Positions 24,670 through 33,944 of a stretch of 64,000 bases of DNA are shown in pieces. Under the pieces are notes generated by a model. It searched no databases. It was not told the origin of the DNA and worked only from the letters and a program-made list of their open reading frames with translations. Origin of the DNA: Methylobacterium sp. NMS14P (GTDB lineage Bacteria > Pseudomonadota > Alphaproteobacteria > Rhizobiales > Beijerinckiaceae); contig NZ_CP087107.1 in NCBI RefSeq assembly GCF_028583545.1, positions 258,501 to 322,500 of the forward strand, read 5' to 3'. The position numbers and the translations under genes were made by a program. The first letter of the stretch is position 1. Every line of letters begins with the position of its first letter.

Positions 24670-26019
24670 GTGCCGCGCCGCCGCGACCGCATGCGCCTGG
24701 GCGCGTTCCTGTACCCCGGCGGGCACCACGTCGCCGCGTGGCGGCACCCGTCCGCGCAGGCGGATGCCGGGATCAACGCCGCCCATTACCGGCAGATCGC
24801 CCGGACCGCCGAGGCCGCGAAGTTCGACCTGATCTTCCTCGCCGACGGCGTCAGCATCCGGGGCGACGATCTCGACGCCCTGAGCCGCACGGCGATCCGC
24901 TACGTCGGCCAGTTCGAGCCGCTGACCCTGCTGTCGCACCTCTCGGCCGTGACCGAGCGGATCGGCCTCGTGGCGACGGCCTCGACCACCTACAACGAGC
25001 CGTTCCACGTCGCCCGCAAGTTCGCCTCGCTCGACCACCTGAGCGGCGGCCGCGCCGGGTGGAACCTCGTCACCTCGGCCGATCCGCGGGAGGCCTGGAA
25101 CTTCAGCCGGGAGAGCCACCTCGCCCACGCCAACCGCTACGCCCGTGCGGAGGAATTCGTGGACGTGGTCCGCGGCCTCTGGGATTCCTACGCGGACGAC
25201 GCCTTCGTGCGCGACCGGGACTCCGGCCGCTTCTTCGAGCCCTCGAAGCTGCACCTCCTCGCCCACGAGGGCGAACACTTCTCGGTCCGCGGTCCCCTCA
25301 ACGTCCCGCGCCCGCCGCAGGGGCATCCGGTGGTGGTGCAGGCGGGCTCGTCGGAGGCCGGCAAGGCGCTCGCCGCCCGCACCGCCGAGGTGATCTTCAC
25401 CGCCCAGCAAACCCTCGAGGACGCCGTGGCGTTCTACGCCGACGTGAAGGGCCGGATGGCGGGGCACGGCCGCGACCCGGACCACCTGAAGATCATGCCG
25501 GGCGCCTTCCCGGTGGTCGGCCGGACCGAGGCGGAGGCGCAGGACAAGTTCGCCGCCCTGCAGGCCCTGATCCACCCCGTCGTCGGCCGCTCGCTCCTGG
25601 AGCAGCTCACCGGCGCCGACCTCTCGGCCTACCCGGACGACGCGATCGTGCCGGACCTGCCCGAGACCAACGGCGGCAAGAGCCGCCAGGAACTGTTCCT
25701 GCGCCTCGCCCGGCGCGAGGGCCTGACCATCCGCGACCTGTACCTGCGCGCGGCCAGTGCCCGCGGGCACTGGGTGATCGTCGGGACGCCCGGACAGATC
25801 GCCGACGCCCTGCAGGAGCGCTTCGAGGCGCGCGGCGCGGACGGCTTCAACATCATGCCGCCGACACTGCCCGGGGGCCTCGACGATTTCGCCACCCTCG
25901 TCATCCCCGAACTGCAGCGCCGGGGCCTGTTCCGGCGGGACTATGAGGGCGCGACGTTGCGTGAGAATCTCGGCCTGCCCCGGCCGGCCGGCCGGGCGTG
26001 GCGGAGTGCCAGGGGATGA
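24670..26019 (+). CDS. NtaA/SnaA/DszA family FMN-dependent monooxygenase
   Basis: 449 residues, homologous to the minus-strand NtaA-like protein in this island (shared motifs LVATASTTYNEP and SGGRAGWNLVTSADP, and RRGLFRRDYEGATLRENLGL at the end). A DszC-like gene followed by a DszA-like gene mirrors the first two oxidations of thiophene and sulfone desulfurisation, although SfnB-type organisation for alkanesulfones is more common. GTG at 24670 is used; an ATG at 24691 just before RLGAFLYPGGHH is an alternative. Substrate unknown. Confidence 0.88.
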   Translation: MPRRRDRMRLGAFLYPGGHHVAAWRHPSAQADAGINAAHYRQIARTAEAAKFDLIFLADGVSIRGDDLDALSRTAIRYVGQFEPLTLLSHLSAVTERIGLVATASTTYNEPFHVARKFASLDHLSGGRAGWNLVTSADPREAWNFSRESHLAHANRYARAEEFVDVVRGLWDSYADDAFVRDRDSGRFFEPSKLHLLAHEGEHFSVRGPLNVPRPPQGHPVVVQAGSSEAGKALAARTAEVIFTAQQTLEDAVAFYADVKGRMAGHGRDPDHLKIMPGAFPVVGRTEAEAQDKFAALQALIHPVVGRSLLEQLTGADLSAYPDDAIVPDLPETNGGKSRQELFLRLARREGLTIRDLYLRAASARGHWVIVGTPGQIADALQERFEARGADGFNIMPPTLPGGLDDFATLVIPELQRRGLFRRDYEGATLRENLGLPRPAGRAWRSARG

Positions 26020-26042
26020 GCCATTGACGATGAGCTGTGCCG

Positions 26043-27287
26043 ATGAGCCGTGACGATGAACCCCCGCCGGCGCGCCGCCGCTTCCTCGCACAGGGCGCGG
26101 CGGCGGCCGCGGCCGTCCTCGCGGGCGGGCCGGGCCGGGCGGAGGAGGCGTCGCCCCCGGCCGTTCCCGAATGGATGAAGAGCCCGGGCGCCGATGTCGG
26201 CAGCCAGACCTACGGCCGGCCCTCGCGCTTCGAGGACGGCGTGATCCGCAACGTCCCGAAGGGTCTGAAGCAGTATATCTCGGCGTCGAGCCGCACGCCG
26301 CTGCAGGATCTCGACGGCATCCTGACGCCCAACGGCCTGTTCTACGAGCGCCACCACGGCGGCATCCCGGACATCGATCCGGCCCGGCACCGGCTGATGA
26401 TCCACGGGCTCGTCGAGACGCCGCTGATCCTCACCATGGAGGACATCCGCCGCTTCCCGTCGGAGTCGCACATCTACTTCCTCGAATGCTCGGGCAACCC
26501 GGGCTTCGAGGCCATCAAGGGGCGGACGGCGTCGGACCTCGTCGGCCTCGTCAGCTGCGCCGAATGGACGGGCGTGCGCCTCGCGACCGTGCTGGCGGAG
26601 GCCGGGCTCAAGCCGGACGCGCGGTGGGTCGTGGCCGAGGGGGCGGACGCCGCCGCGCTGACCCGCAGCATCCCGATCGCCAAGTGCCTCGACGACGCCC
26701 TGCTGGTCTACAGCCAGAACGGTGAGCGGCTGCGCCCGCAGCAGGGCTACCCGCTCCGGGTGCTCCTGCCCGGCTACGAGGGCAACATGAGCGTGAAGTG
26801 GCTGCGCCGGCTCAACGTCACGGCGGAGCCGGCCTATTCCCGCGAGGAGACGGCGAAGTACACGGACCTGATGGCCGACGGCACGGCCCGGCAATTCACC
26901 TTCGTCATGGAGGCCAAGTCGATCATCACGCGGCCCTCGGGCACGCAGCGGATCGCCCCCGGCTTCCACGAGATCACCGGCCTCGCCTGGAGCGGGCGCG
27001 GGCGGATCCGCGGCGTGCAGGTCTCGGCCGACGGCGGCGCGAGCTGGCGCGACGCGGCCCTGCAGGAGCCGGTGCTCAACCGGGCGCTGACGCGTTTCCG
27101 CCTGCCCTGGCACTGGGACGGCACGCCGACGACCATCGCGAGCCGGGCGATCGACGAGACCGGGTACGTCCAGCCGAGCTTCAACGCGCTGACGGCGGTG
27201 CGCGGCCTCAAATCCTTCTACCACAACAACGCGGTCGTGCCCTGGCGCATCGCGGCGGACGGCGAGGTGGCCAATGGCTATGCGTGA
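26043..27287 (+). CDS. Molybdopterin-dependent sulfite dehydrogenase, SoxC-like
   Basis: 414 residues. A Tat signal (RRRFLAQGAAA from residue 11) precedes the sulfite-oxidase fold. The molybdenum-ligating Cys is Cys149 in YFLECSGNPG, followed by the Mo-pterin segment and a C-terminal dimerisation domain with SADGGASWRDAAL and LPWHWDGTP. The YQSxxxTP-like opening of SoxC appears as QYISASSRTPLQDLDG. In the periplasm it should oxidise sulfite to sulfate, passing electrons to the cytochrome c encoded next. SoxYZ, SoxAX and SoxB are absent, so it works outside a full Sox system. The ATG at 26043 is preferred over GTG 26037; two near-identical atgagcc-tgacgatga motifs precede it. Confidence 0.9.
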   Translation: MSRDDEPPPARRRFLAQGAAAAAAVLAGGPGRAEEASPPAVPEWMKSPGADVGSQTYGRPSRFEDGVIRNVPKGLKQYISASSRTPLQDLDGILTPNGLFYERHHGGIPDIDPARHRLMIHGLVETPLILTMEDIRRFPSESHIYFLECSGNPGFEAIKGRTASDLVGLVSCAEWTGVRLATVLAEAGLKPDARWVVAEGADAAALTRSIPIAKCLDDALLVYSQNGERLRPQQGYPLRVLLPGYEGNMSVKWLRRLNVTAEPAYSREETAKYTDLMADGTARQFTFVMEAKSIITRPSGTQRIAPGFHEITGLAWSGRGRIRGVQVSADGGASWRDAALQEPVLNRALTRFRLPWHWDGTPTTIASRAIDETGYVQPSFNALTAVRGLKSFYHNNAVVPWRIAADGEVANGYA

Positions 27288-27816
27288 AGCCCGCGCCGCC
27301 GTCGGCATGGCCCTGGTGCTGGCCTGCGCCGGGCCGGCGCGGGCCGGCGAGCGCCTCGGGATCGGTCGCCCGGCCTCGCAGGCCGAGATCGCCGCCTGGG
27401 ACATCGATATCGACCGCGACGGGCGGAAGCTGCCGCCGGGGAACGGCAGCGTCGCGCGGGGGCGCGCGGTGTTCGACGCGCAGTGCGCGTCCTGTCACGG
27501 CGGCCGGGGCGAGGGCGGGCTCGGCGAGCGGCTCGTCGGCGGGCAGGGCACGCTCGCCTCGCCGAAGCCGCTCAAGACCGTCGGCAGCTTCTGGCCCTAC
27601 GCGCCGACCCTGTTCGACTACATCCGGCGAGCGATGCCGATGAACGCACCGCAATCGCTCAGCGCCGACGACGTCTACGCGGTCTCTGGCTACGTCCTGT
27701 ACCTGAACGGGCTCGTCCCGGAGAGCGCCGTGGTCGATGCCGCCACCCTGGCCGCCGTCCGGATGCCGAACCGCGACGGGTTCGTCCCCGATCCCAGGCC
27801 GGACGTGAAACCCTGA
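27274..27816 (+). CDS. Cytochrome c, SoxD-like partner of the sulfite dehydrogenase
   Basis: 180 residues. A Sec signal peptide ends near GPARAG (residue 25). The mono-heme site is CASCH (Cys71, Cys74, His75). The preceding DIDIDRDGRKLPPGNGSV and the C-terminal MPNRDGFVPDPRPDV are SoxD-like, the Met near residue 166 being a likely axial ligand. It is shorter than full diheme SoxD and resembles only its C-terminal cytochrome domain. It overlaps the SoxC-like gene by 14 bp, so the two form a complex that passes sulfite electrons to the respiratory chain. Confidence 0.9.
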   Translation: MAMREARAAVGMALVLACAGPARAGERLGIGRPASQAEIAAWDIDIDRDGRKLPPGNGSVARGRAVFDAQCASCHGGRGEGGLGERLVGGQGTLASPKPLKTVGSFWPYAPTLFDYIRRAMPMNAPQSLSADDVYAVSGYVLYLNGLVPESAVVDAATLAAVRMPNRDGFVPDPRPDVKP

Positions 27817-27852
27817 CGGGAGCGGCATGCCCGCCGCAGCCGGTGCCGGATC

Positions 27853-27892
27853 GCGCCGCGCCTGCCCGGGGCGGGATCGCGGGGCGCGGCGC
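27853..27892. terminator. Stem-loop between convergent operons
   Basis: Perfect 10-bp arms GCGCCGCGCC (27853-27862) and GGCGCGGCGC (27883-27892) with a 20-base GC-rich loop lie between the cytochrome c stop and the permease stop. It could end transcription from both sides. No U tract. Confidence 0.45.
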
Positions 27893-27907
27893 CGACATGT
27901 CTGGCCC

Positions 27908-28798
27908 TCAGCGGACGACGCCCCAGCGCCGCACCGTCACCCGCTCCAGGGTGGCGAACACGCCGTTCTCGATGACGAGCCCGATCAGGATGACCAGGAG
28001 CAGGCCGGCGAAGACCCGGTCGGTGTAGAGCTCGTTGCGGTTCTGATAGATGTACCAGCCCAGGCCGCCCTTGCCGGAGGCCGCCCCGAAGACCAGCTCC
28101 GCCGCGATCAGGGTCCGCCACGCGAAGGCCCAGCCGATCTTGAGACCCGACAGGATCGCCGGCAGCGCCGCCGGGATCAGCACCTGCCAGACATACGCGA
28201 GGCCGGCCAGTCCGTAATTGCGTCCCGCCATGCGCAGGGTGTCCGGGACGCCCTGGAAGCCCGCGAAGGTGTTGAGTGCGAGTGGCCACAGGACCGCGTG
28301 GACCAGCACGAAGACGAGGCTGCCGTTGCCGAGGCCGAACCAGAGCAGCGCGAGCGGCAGCAGCGCGATCGCCGGCAGCGGGTTGAACATCGCCGTCAGC
28401 GTCGAGAGCAGGTCGCGGCCGAGCTGTGTCGAGACCGCCAGCGTCGTCAGCCCGAAGGCGAGGACGACACCGATCAGGTAGCCCTGCGCCAGGACCGCGA
28501 GGGAGATCCAGACGCGCGCGACCAGCTCCCCGTCGGCCAGCCCCTCCACCAGGGCCGACAGGGTCGCGGTGAAGCTGGGCAGCAGGAGATCGTTGTTCTG
28601 GACGCGCGCCAGTGCCTCCCAGGCCGCCGCCAGGACGGCGAGGATCAGGCTCTTGCGGAGCCAGCCCTGCTGCCAGAGCCGTGTCGACAGCGGCAGCGCC
28701 CGGGCGACCGGCGCCCCCGCGAAGGGCGGGAGGGGGCGGTCGTATTCCGGCCGGATCGGCGGCAGGGCGCGGCTTCCCGAGGCGAGCGGCGGGGTCAC
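27908..28798 (-). CDS. ABC transporter permease, sulfonate/nitrate/taurine type (SsuC-like)
   Basis: 296 residues with about six membrane helices after a Pro-rich 45-residue N-terminus. The cytoplasmic coupling motif is seen as AGRNYGLAGLAYVWQVLIPAA, and AWRTLIAAELVFGAASGKGG is typical of SsuC/TauC. It imports an organosulfur anion with the ATPase whose stop overlaps its start (ATGA). It is the last gene of the operon binding protein - ATPase - permease. Confidence 0.92.
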   Translation of the reverse strand: MTPPLASGSRALPPIRPEYDRPLPPFAGAPVARALPLSTRLWQQGWLRKSLILAVLAAAWEALARVQNNDLLLPSFTATLSALVEGLADGELVARVWISLAVLAQGYLIGVVLAFGLTTLAVSTQLGRDLLSTLTAMFNPLPAIALLPLALLWFGLGNGSLVFVLVHAVLWPLALNTFAGFQGVPDTLRMAGRNYGLAGLAYVWQVLIPAALPAILSGLKIGWAFAWRTLIAAELVFGAASGKGGLGWYIYQNRNELYTDRVFAGLLLVILIGLVIENGVFATLERVTVRRWGVVR

Positions 28799-29670
28799 GG
28801 GGCGGCCCTCGCCGCAATCTCCGCCGCCGGTTCGAACAGGCGGTCGTGCAGGCGCTGGGCGGCGGCCTGGAAATCGCGGCTCCCGAGGCTCGTCAGGTCG
28901 AAGGCGTGGCTGTTGACCTCGCTGCGGACGCGCCCCGGATGGGGCGAGAGCAGCGCCACCCGGTTGCCTACCACCAGGGCCTCCTCGATGGAGTGGGTGA
29001 CGAACAGCAGCGTGAAGCGGACCTCCTCCCAGAGCGCCAGCAGCTCCTCCTGCATCTTGCGCCGGGTGAGGGCGTCGAGGGCCGCGAAGGGCTCATCCAT
29101 CAGCAGCACCCGGGGCTGCATGGCGAGCGCCCGGGCGATGGCCACGCGCTGCTTCATGCCGCCGGAGAGCTGGTGCGGGTAGCTCCCGGTAAACGGCGTC
29201 AGGCCGACCTTGTCGATGAAGTGGCGCGCCCGCTCGGCGGCCGCCCGCCGGCCGAGGAGGCCGGAGGCCCGCAGCGGGAAGGCCACGTTCTGCAGCACGG
29301 TCTTCCAGGGCGGAAGCTGATCGAATTCCTGGAAGACGACGATGCGGTCCGGCCCCGGCCCCCGCACCGCGTTGCCGTCGAGGGTGATCGTGCCCTCGCT
29401 CGGTGGAAGGAAGCCCGCCACCGCCTTGAGCAGGGTGGACTTCCCGCAGCCAGAGGGACCGAGCAGGACGAAGCGGTCCGCCTCGTAGACGTCGAGGTCG
29501 ACGCGGTGGGCGGCGCGGACCACGCGGGTCGGGGTCCGGTAGTCCAGGCTGACGCCCGCGATGCGCAGGAGCGGCGGCGGCAGCGCGGCGGGCGCGGGCT
29601 CCCCGCCATCCTGAGCCGGCGCGTCCGGCTCCGGCATCGCGGGCCTCGCGCGCGCGTCGGTCAGGGTCAT
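28795..29670 (-). CDS. ABC transporter ATPase, sulfonate/nitrate/taurine type (SsuB-like)
   Basis: 291 residues. Walker A GPSGCGKST, signature LSGGMKQRVAIARAL and Walker B LLMDEPFAALD are complete, with VVFQEFDQLPPWKTVLQNV at the Q-loop as in SsuB/TauB. It has an extra 30-residue Ala/Pro-rich N-terminus. Located 13 bp downstream of its binding-protein gene. Confidence 0.92.
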   Translation of the reverse strand: MTLTDARARPAMPEPDAPAQDGGEPAPAALPPPLLRIAGVSLDYRTPTRVVRAAHRVDLDVYEADRFVLLGPSGCGKSTLLKAVAGFLPPSEGTITLDGNAVRGPGPDRIVVFQEFDQLPPWKTVLQNVAFPLRASGLLGRRAAAERARHFIDKVGLTPFTGSYPHQLSGGMKQRVAIARALAMQPRVLLMDEPFAALDALTRRKMQEELLALWEEVRFTLLFVTHSIEEALVVGNRVALLSPHPGRVRSEVNSHAFDLTSLGSRDFQAAAQRLHDRLFEPAAEIAARAAP

Positions 29671-29683
29671 CGAGGCCGCCCGC

Positions 29684-30718
29684 TCAGCTGCCCGCCGCGG
29701 TGCGCGGGCTGTCGAAGAAGTAGTCGGTCAGCGCCTTGGGCTCCGTCTTGATGGCGCCGACGCGGTGCATGAACTGGCCGAGGCCGAGGGTGTTCTGCGG
29801 CTCGACCTTGAAGCTGACCTGCGGGTTCCTGATCACCTTGAGGAGCAGGTCGCGATCGATCCGGCTGTTGCTCGCCTTGATGTAGATGTCGGCCGCCTTC
29901 TCGGGGTTCTCGGTGACGAACTTCGCCGCCTCGTCGAGCGCGTCGAGGAAGGCCGCGTAGGTCTTGGGGCTGTCCCGGTAGAAGCGCTCGGTCCCGTACA
30001 GCACGGTCGAGGAGGCCGGACCGCCCTGGACGTCGTAGGAGCTCAGCACGACGTGCGCGTTCGGGTTCTCGGCCAGCTCCTGGTCCTGGAAGGGCGGATT
30101 GCCGAAATGGGCGGTGATCTCGGTGCCGCCCTTGATGATCGCGGCCGTCGCCTCCGGGTGCGGGACGGCGACGCTGATCCTGTCGAGCTTGGCGAACTCC
30201 TTGTCGCCCCAGAGCTTGGCGGAGGCCCATTGCAGGATGCGCGACTGGACCGACACGCCGACCGCCGGCACGGCGACGCGATCGGCCTCGGTCAGGTCCG
30301 CGATCGACTTCACCGCCGGCCGATTGCTGACGAGATAGTAGGGAAAGTTGCCGAGCGAGGCGATGCCCCTGACGCCCTGCCGGCCGCGGGTGCGGTCCCA
30401 GATGGTGAAGAGGGGCCCGACACCGGCACCGCCGACGTCGATCGACCCGGAGAGCAGCGCGTCATTCACGGCCGAGCCGCCGGAGAGCTGCACATACTCC
30501 ACCGCGATGTCGAGACCCGCGGCCTTGCCGTGCTTCTCGACGAGCTTCTGGTCCTCGATGACGTTCAGCAGCAGGTAGACGACCCCGAACTGCTTGGCGA
30601 TGCGCAGCCGACCCTCCGCGGCGGCGGCGGGGCCGAGCATCAGCCCGGCGAGCGCCAGGCCGCCGGCCAGGGCCGCAATCCGCCTGCGCGAGACCAAGCT
30701 CCACCGTGTCTCGACCAT
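29684..30718 (-). CDS. ABC transporter substrate-binding protein, sulfonate/nitrate/taurine type
   Basis: 344 residues with a signal peptide (SRRRIAALAGGLALAGLMLG, cleavage near AAAAEG). Motifs include LSGGSAVNDALLSGSIDVGG and IADLTEADRVAVPAVGVSVQ, typical of NMT1/SsuA-like binding proteins. It differs clearly from the SsuA-like protein at 21956-22945, so it likely binds another compound. It heads the SsuBC operon. The upstream region (30719-30890) is AT-rich and probably holds the promoter. Confidence 0.9.
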   Translation of the reverse strand: MVETRWSLVSRRRIAALAGGLALAGLMLGPAAAAEGRLRIAKQFGVVYLLLNVIEDQKLVEKHGKAAGLDIAVEYVQLSGGSAVNDALLSGSIDVGGAGVGPLFTIWDRTRGRQGVRGIASLGNFPYYLVSNRPAVKSIADLTEADRVAVPAVGVSVQSRILQWASAKLWGDKEFAKLDRISVAVPHPEATAAIIKGGTEITAHFGNPPFQDQELAENPNAHVVLSSYDVQGGPASSTVLYGTERFYRDSPKTYAAFLDALDEAAKFVTENPEKAADIYIKASNSRIDRDLLLKVIRNPQVSFKVEPQNTLGLGQFMHRVGAIKTEPKALTDYFFDSPRTAAGS

Positions 30719-31489
30719 GTCCGTCCTCGATAAGCCCGCGTCGATGGATCGATGCGGGTACCACTATAAGAAATGCACCGAAGATCTGACGTTTTGTTGG
30801 AGATCGGTCAACAAGAACCTTCTTTTACAATCTGCGTCATGAGAGATATAGATGTTCTCATATCAATCGCATCTTTGAAGGATCATTCCGTCAGAGGAGC
30901 GGACAACCCGGTCGCGCTCCACGTTCGATCCGGTGCGGTCGCTTCGGTACCGGGCAGCTGAGGTGCTGACGCGCGTAGCGGCTCTCGGGATGACACCGAG
31001 GGAGAGACCGGATCCCCGGCCGGCCATGGGCCTGGGCTGCCTCTGACCTGCCGGCCCGCATCCTCCACGGGCGGCGGTCGCGAGAACAAGACAGCAGTCG
31101 CGGCGCCGCGGCGCCGCTGTGTCCGTTCGGCCACGGCTGCCGTAACATTATTACATTCGCCTGTCTGGCCGTTGACCCGGCCGGGCACCGCGGCAACTAT
31201 CCTCCCGCCAAGGTTCCCTGGCCCAGGCCCGGGGCTGAGACGGGCATTCGGTGCGCTCTTCGGAGCGCGGCCGGATCTGCCCCGCACCTGTCGACGGGGC
31301 GTGCCCGCTATCCACGGCCGCCGGTGCCCCGCACCGGGACGGTCCTGCGGCGGCGGCCCGCGTCAGGTGACCGGCCTTCGGCGCGATGACGTTCCTCGGG
31401 CGCGGTGCCCCAGCGGAGCGCGCGGTGCCGCCCGTCCGGGCGCGACGCCGCTCGCCTCCGCGCGGCCGCGCGCCGGCAGCAGCGAGTGT
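30719..31489. other. Intergenic region between transporter operon and TonB receptor
   Basis: 771 bases without a supported gene. Bases 30760-30890 are the most AT-rich stretch of the neighbourhood and probably carry promoters. They include the dyad ATGAGA (30839-30844) / TCTCAT (30856-30861). Near 31142-31154 a weak dyad GTAA-CATTA-TTAC occurs. I could not find a Fur box or cobalamin-riboswitch core by eye. Confidence 0.4.
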
Positions 31490-33718
31490 GTGGTGGCGAG
31501 TTCTGGACGACCGTCCTTCCGCGAAAGTCCCGGGCGGCGCCGGGGATACGCCGGCCCTGCGCGGGCGCGCCGCGGCAGCCCGCGCCTGGCACTGGCGGCC
31601 ATGCTGTCGGCCGGCGCGCCGGTCGTCGAGGTCCGCGCGCAGGAGAGCGTGACCCTGGAGGAGCTGTCGGTCGAGCATGTCGGCGACGGTGCCGGTCTCA
31701 CGACGGCGTCCGGGCGCGGGACCATCGGCCTGATCGGCCCGACCCCGGGCTACGGCGCGGGCACCGCCGTCAGCGCGACGCGCACGGCGACGCCGCAGAT
31801 CGACGTGCCCGTGGCCGTGTCGGTGGCGCCGCGCGAGACGATCACCGATATCGCCGCCACCCGCGTCGACCGGGTCTTCGACTACCTGCCCGGCGTCGCC
31901 CGGCAGAACAATTTCGGCGGCCTGTCGATCTTCAGCTACGCCATCCGCGGCGTCACGACCTCCGAGATCTACAAGAACGGCTTCCCCCTCAACCGGGGGA
32001 CGCCGCCGCCGCCGGATGCCCAGAACATCGAGCGCATCGAGGTGCTCAAGGGCCCGGGCGCGGCCCTGTTCGGGCGCAGCGATCCCGGCGGCCTCGTCAA
32101 CCTGATCACCAAGCAGCCGACCGCCGAGCGGTTCGTCGAGTTCGGCAACCAGGTCGACTCGTTCGGCCTGACCCGGGGCACGATCGATGCCGGCGGCGCG
32201 CTGAGCGCGGACGGCACGGTCCTCTACCGCTTCAATCTCGCCGCCCAGGGCGCGGGCAGCTTCCGCGATTTCGTGGACAGCGACCGGCTCCTCGTGGCGC
32301 CGGTGGTCAGCTGGCAAGTCACCCCGGACACGCGGATCACGGTCGAGACCGAGTTCGTGAAGAACCGGATCGTCTTCGACCGGGGCGTCATCGCGCTGAA
32401 CCGGCAGCTCGGATTCCTGCCCGTCTCCCGCTTCCTCGGCGAGCCCGGCCAGAGCACCTATCAGAACAACAACACTCTGCAGGTTCGCGTCGACCACCGG
32501 TTCGACGAGAACTGGCAGCTTCGCCTGGCGACCTACTTCAACACGGGCGATCTCGCGGGTGAATCGGCGGAGATCCGCGCCATCGCTGCCGACAACCGCA
32601 CGGTCTCGCGCGACCGCAACGTGCGCGACTACCGCTGGGACGTGGCCGTCGGCCAAGCCGACCTCGTCGGGCGCTTCGATACCGCCGGCATCGGCCACAC
32701 GCTTCTTCTCGGCATGGACCGGGAGAGCACCGACAGCCGCACGCAGTACTTTCGCTCCAACTTCCGCACGAGCCCGTTCGCCCTGGACATCTACGCCCCG
32801 GTCTACGGGCAGGCGCTGCCGCCGATCACCATCCCGCGCAACAACCTGGAGCGGATCACCAACACCGGCCTCTACGCGCAGGACGAGATCGTCCTGAGCC
32901 CCGAATGGCGGGCGCTCGTCGGTGTGCGCCTCGACATCTTCGAGCAGAGCTTCCGCGAGCGCGCCGTTCGCAGCCAGGTCGACCAGTCGCGGGTGGCCGC
33001 GTCGCCCCGGGCGGGCCTCGTCTACAGGCCGATCCCGGAACTCGCCCTCTACACCAACGTCGGCACGAGCTTCCGGCCGAATACCGGTCCGGACGCCGCC
33101 GCCGTCACCCGCGGCACGGCCCTGCCGCCCGAGACCGGCCTCGGCTACGAGGTCGGCGCCAAGTCCGAGCTGTTCGGCGGCAGCCTGCTCCTCACCGCCG
33201 CGGCCTTCCGCGTGGAGCGGGAGAACGTGCTGACCCCCGACCCCGCGAATACCGGCTTCTCCCTCGCCGCCGGGGCCGTCCGCAGCCAGGGCTTCGAGCT
33301 GACGGCCCAGGGGCAGATCACGCCGGAACTGAAGCTCCTGGCCGGCTACGTCTACGCCGATGCCCGGGTGACCAAGGACAACGTGCTGCCGGTCGGGGCC
33401 CCGCTCATCAACGTGCCGCGCCATTCCGGCAGCCTCCTCGCGGTCTACGAGCCGGAGGGCGCGTGGCGCGGCTTCGGTGTCGGCGGCGGCGTGCGGGGCG
33501 TGGGCACGCGCGCCGGCGACGCGGCCGGCTCGGGCTTCACGCTGCCGGCCTACGTCGCGGTCGACGCGCTCGCCTACTACCGCTTCGACAATGCCCGGAT
33601 CGCGCTCAACGTCGAGAACATCTTCGACACCGCGTACTACGAGAGTTCGCTCAACGTGTTCCGGGTCTATCCGGGCTCGCCCCGGCGGATTACCGGCTCC
33701 GTGACGGTGCGGTTCTGA
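31490..33718 (+). CDS. TonB-dependent outer-membrane receptor
   Basis: About 742 residues if read from GTG 31490; the start is uncertain because the frame is open upstream to 31172. A signal-like segment SPRLALAAMLSAGAP ends near VRAQE, followed by a possible TonB box (VTLEELSV). The plug domain has SYAIRGVTTSEIYKNGFPLN and ERIEVLKGPGAALFGRSDPG. The barrel ends RRITGSVTVRF with the terminal Phe needed for barrel assembly. It resembles ferrisiderophore receptors by motif. Its neighbours are sulfonate transport genes on one side and a nickel/cobalt permease on the other, so an organosulfur compound or a metal chelate is possible cargo. Confidence 0.9.
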   Translation: MVASSGRPSFRESPGRRRGYAGPARARRGSPRLALAAMLSAGAPVVEVRAQESVTLEELSVEHVGDGAGLTTASGRGTIGLIGPTPGYGAGTAVSATRTATPQIDVPVAVSVAPRETITDIAATRVDRVFDYLPGVARQNNFGGLSIFSYAIRGVTTSEIYKNGFPLNRGTPPPPDAQNIERIEVLKGPGAALFGRSDPGGLVNLITKQPTAERFVEFGNQVDSFGLTRGTIDAGGALSADGTVLYRFNLAAQGAGSFRDFVDSDRLLVAPVVSWQVTPDTRITVETEFVKNRIVFDRGVIALNRQLGFLPVSRFLGEPGQSTYQNNNTLQVRVDHRFDENWQLRLATYFNTGDLAGESAEIRAIAADNRTVSRDRNVRDYRWDVAVGQADLVGRFDTAGIGHTLLLGMDRESTDSRTQYFRSNFRTSPFALDIYAPVYGQALPPITIPRNNLERITNTGLYAQDEIVLSPEWRALVGVRLDIFEQSFRERAVRSQVDQSRVAASPRAGLVYRPIPELALYTNVGTSFRPNTGPDAAAVTRGTALPPETGLGYEVGAKSELFGGSLLLTAAAFRVERENVLTPDPANTGFSLAAGAVRSQGFELTAQGQITPELKLLAGYVYADARVTKDNVLPVGAPLINVPRHSGSLLAVYEPEGAWRGFGVGGGVRGVGTRAGDAAGSGFTLPAYVAVDALAYYRFDNARIALNVENIFDTAYYESSLNVFRVYPGSPRRITGSVTVRF

Positions 33719-33944
33719 TGGCGAGCCCGCGGCCACCTGTCCGGGCGCAGGTTCCGGGCGCGGCCCCCGGGCGAGAGAGCGGCCGGATGCGCCCGGGTGA
33801 CCCGGCGCGTCGGGGCCGCCGCGAGACTGCCCCGCTCGCGGTACTCCGCAGCTTGGCCGGTTCTGCGCTATGTCGGATGGCGCGCGGCGGCGCAGGGCCG
33901 GGCGGCGGGGCCGAGGGGACGATGGTCGGGTGGGTAAGGGTTTG

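Noticed and set aside
30962..31489. Possible cobalamin riboswitch upstream of the TonB receptor and NiCoT genes
   Set aside because: I could not find the conserved B12-box core or a convincing set of stems by eye.
31172..31489. N-terminal extension of the TonB receptor to 31172
   Set aside because: About 105 Arg/Pro-rich residues would precede the signal-like segment, unlike any receptor; a later GTG start is preferred.
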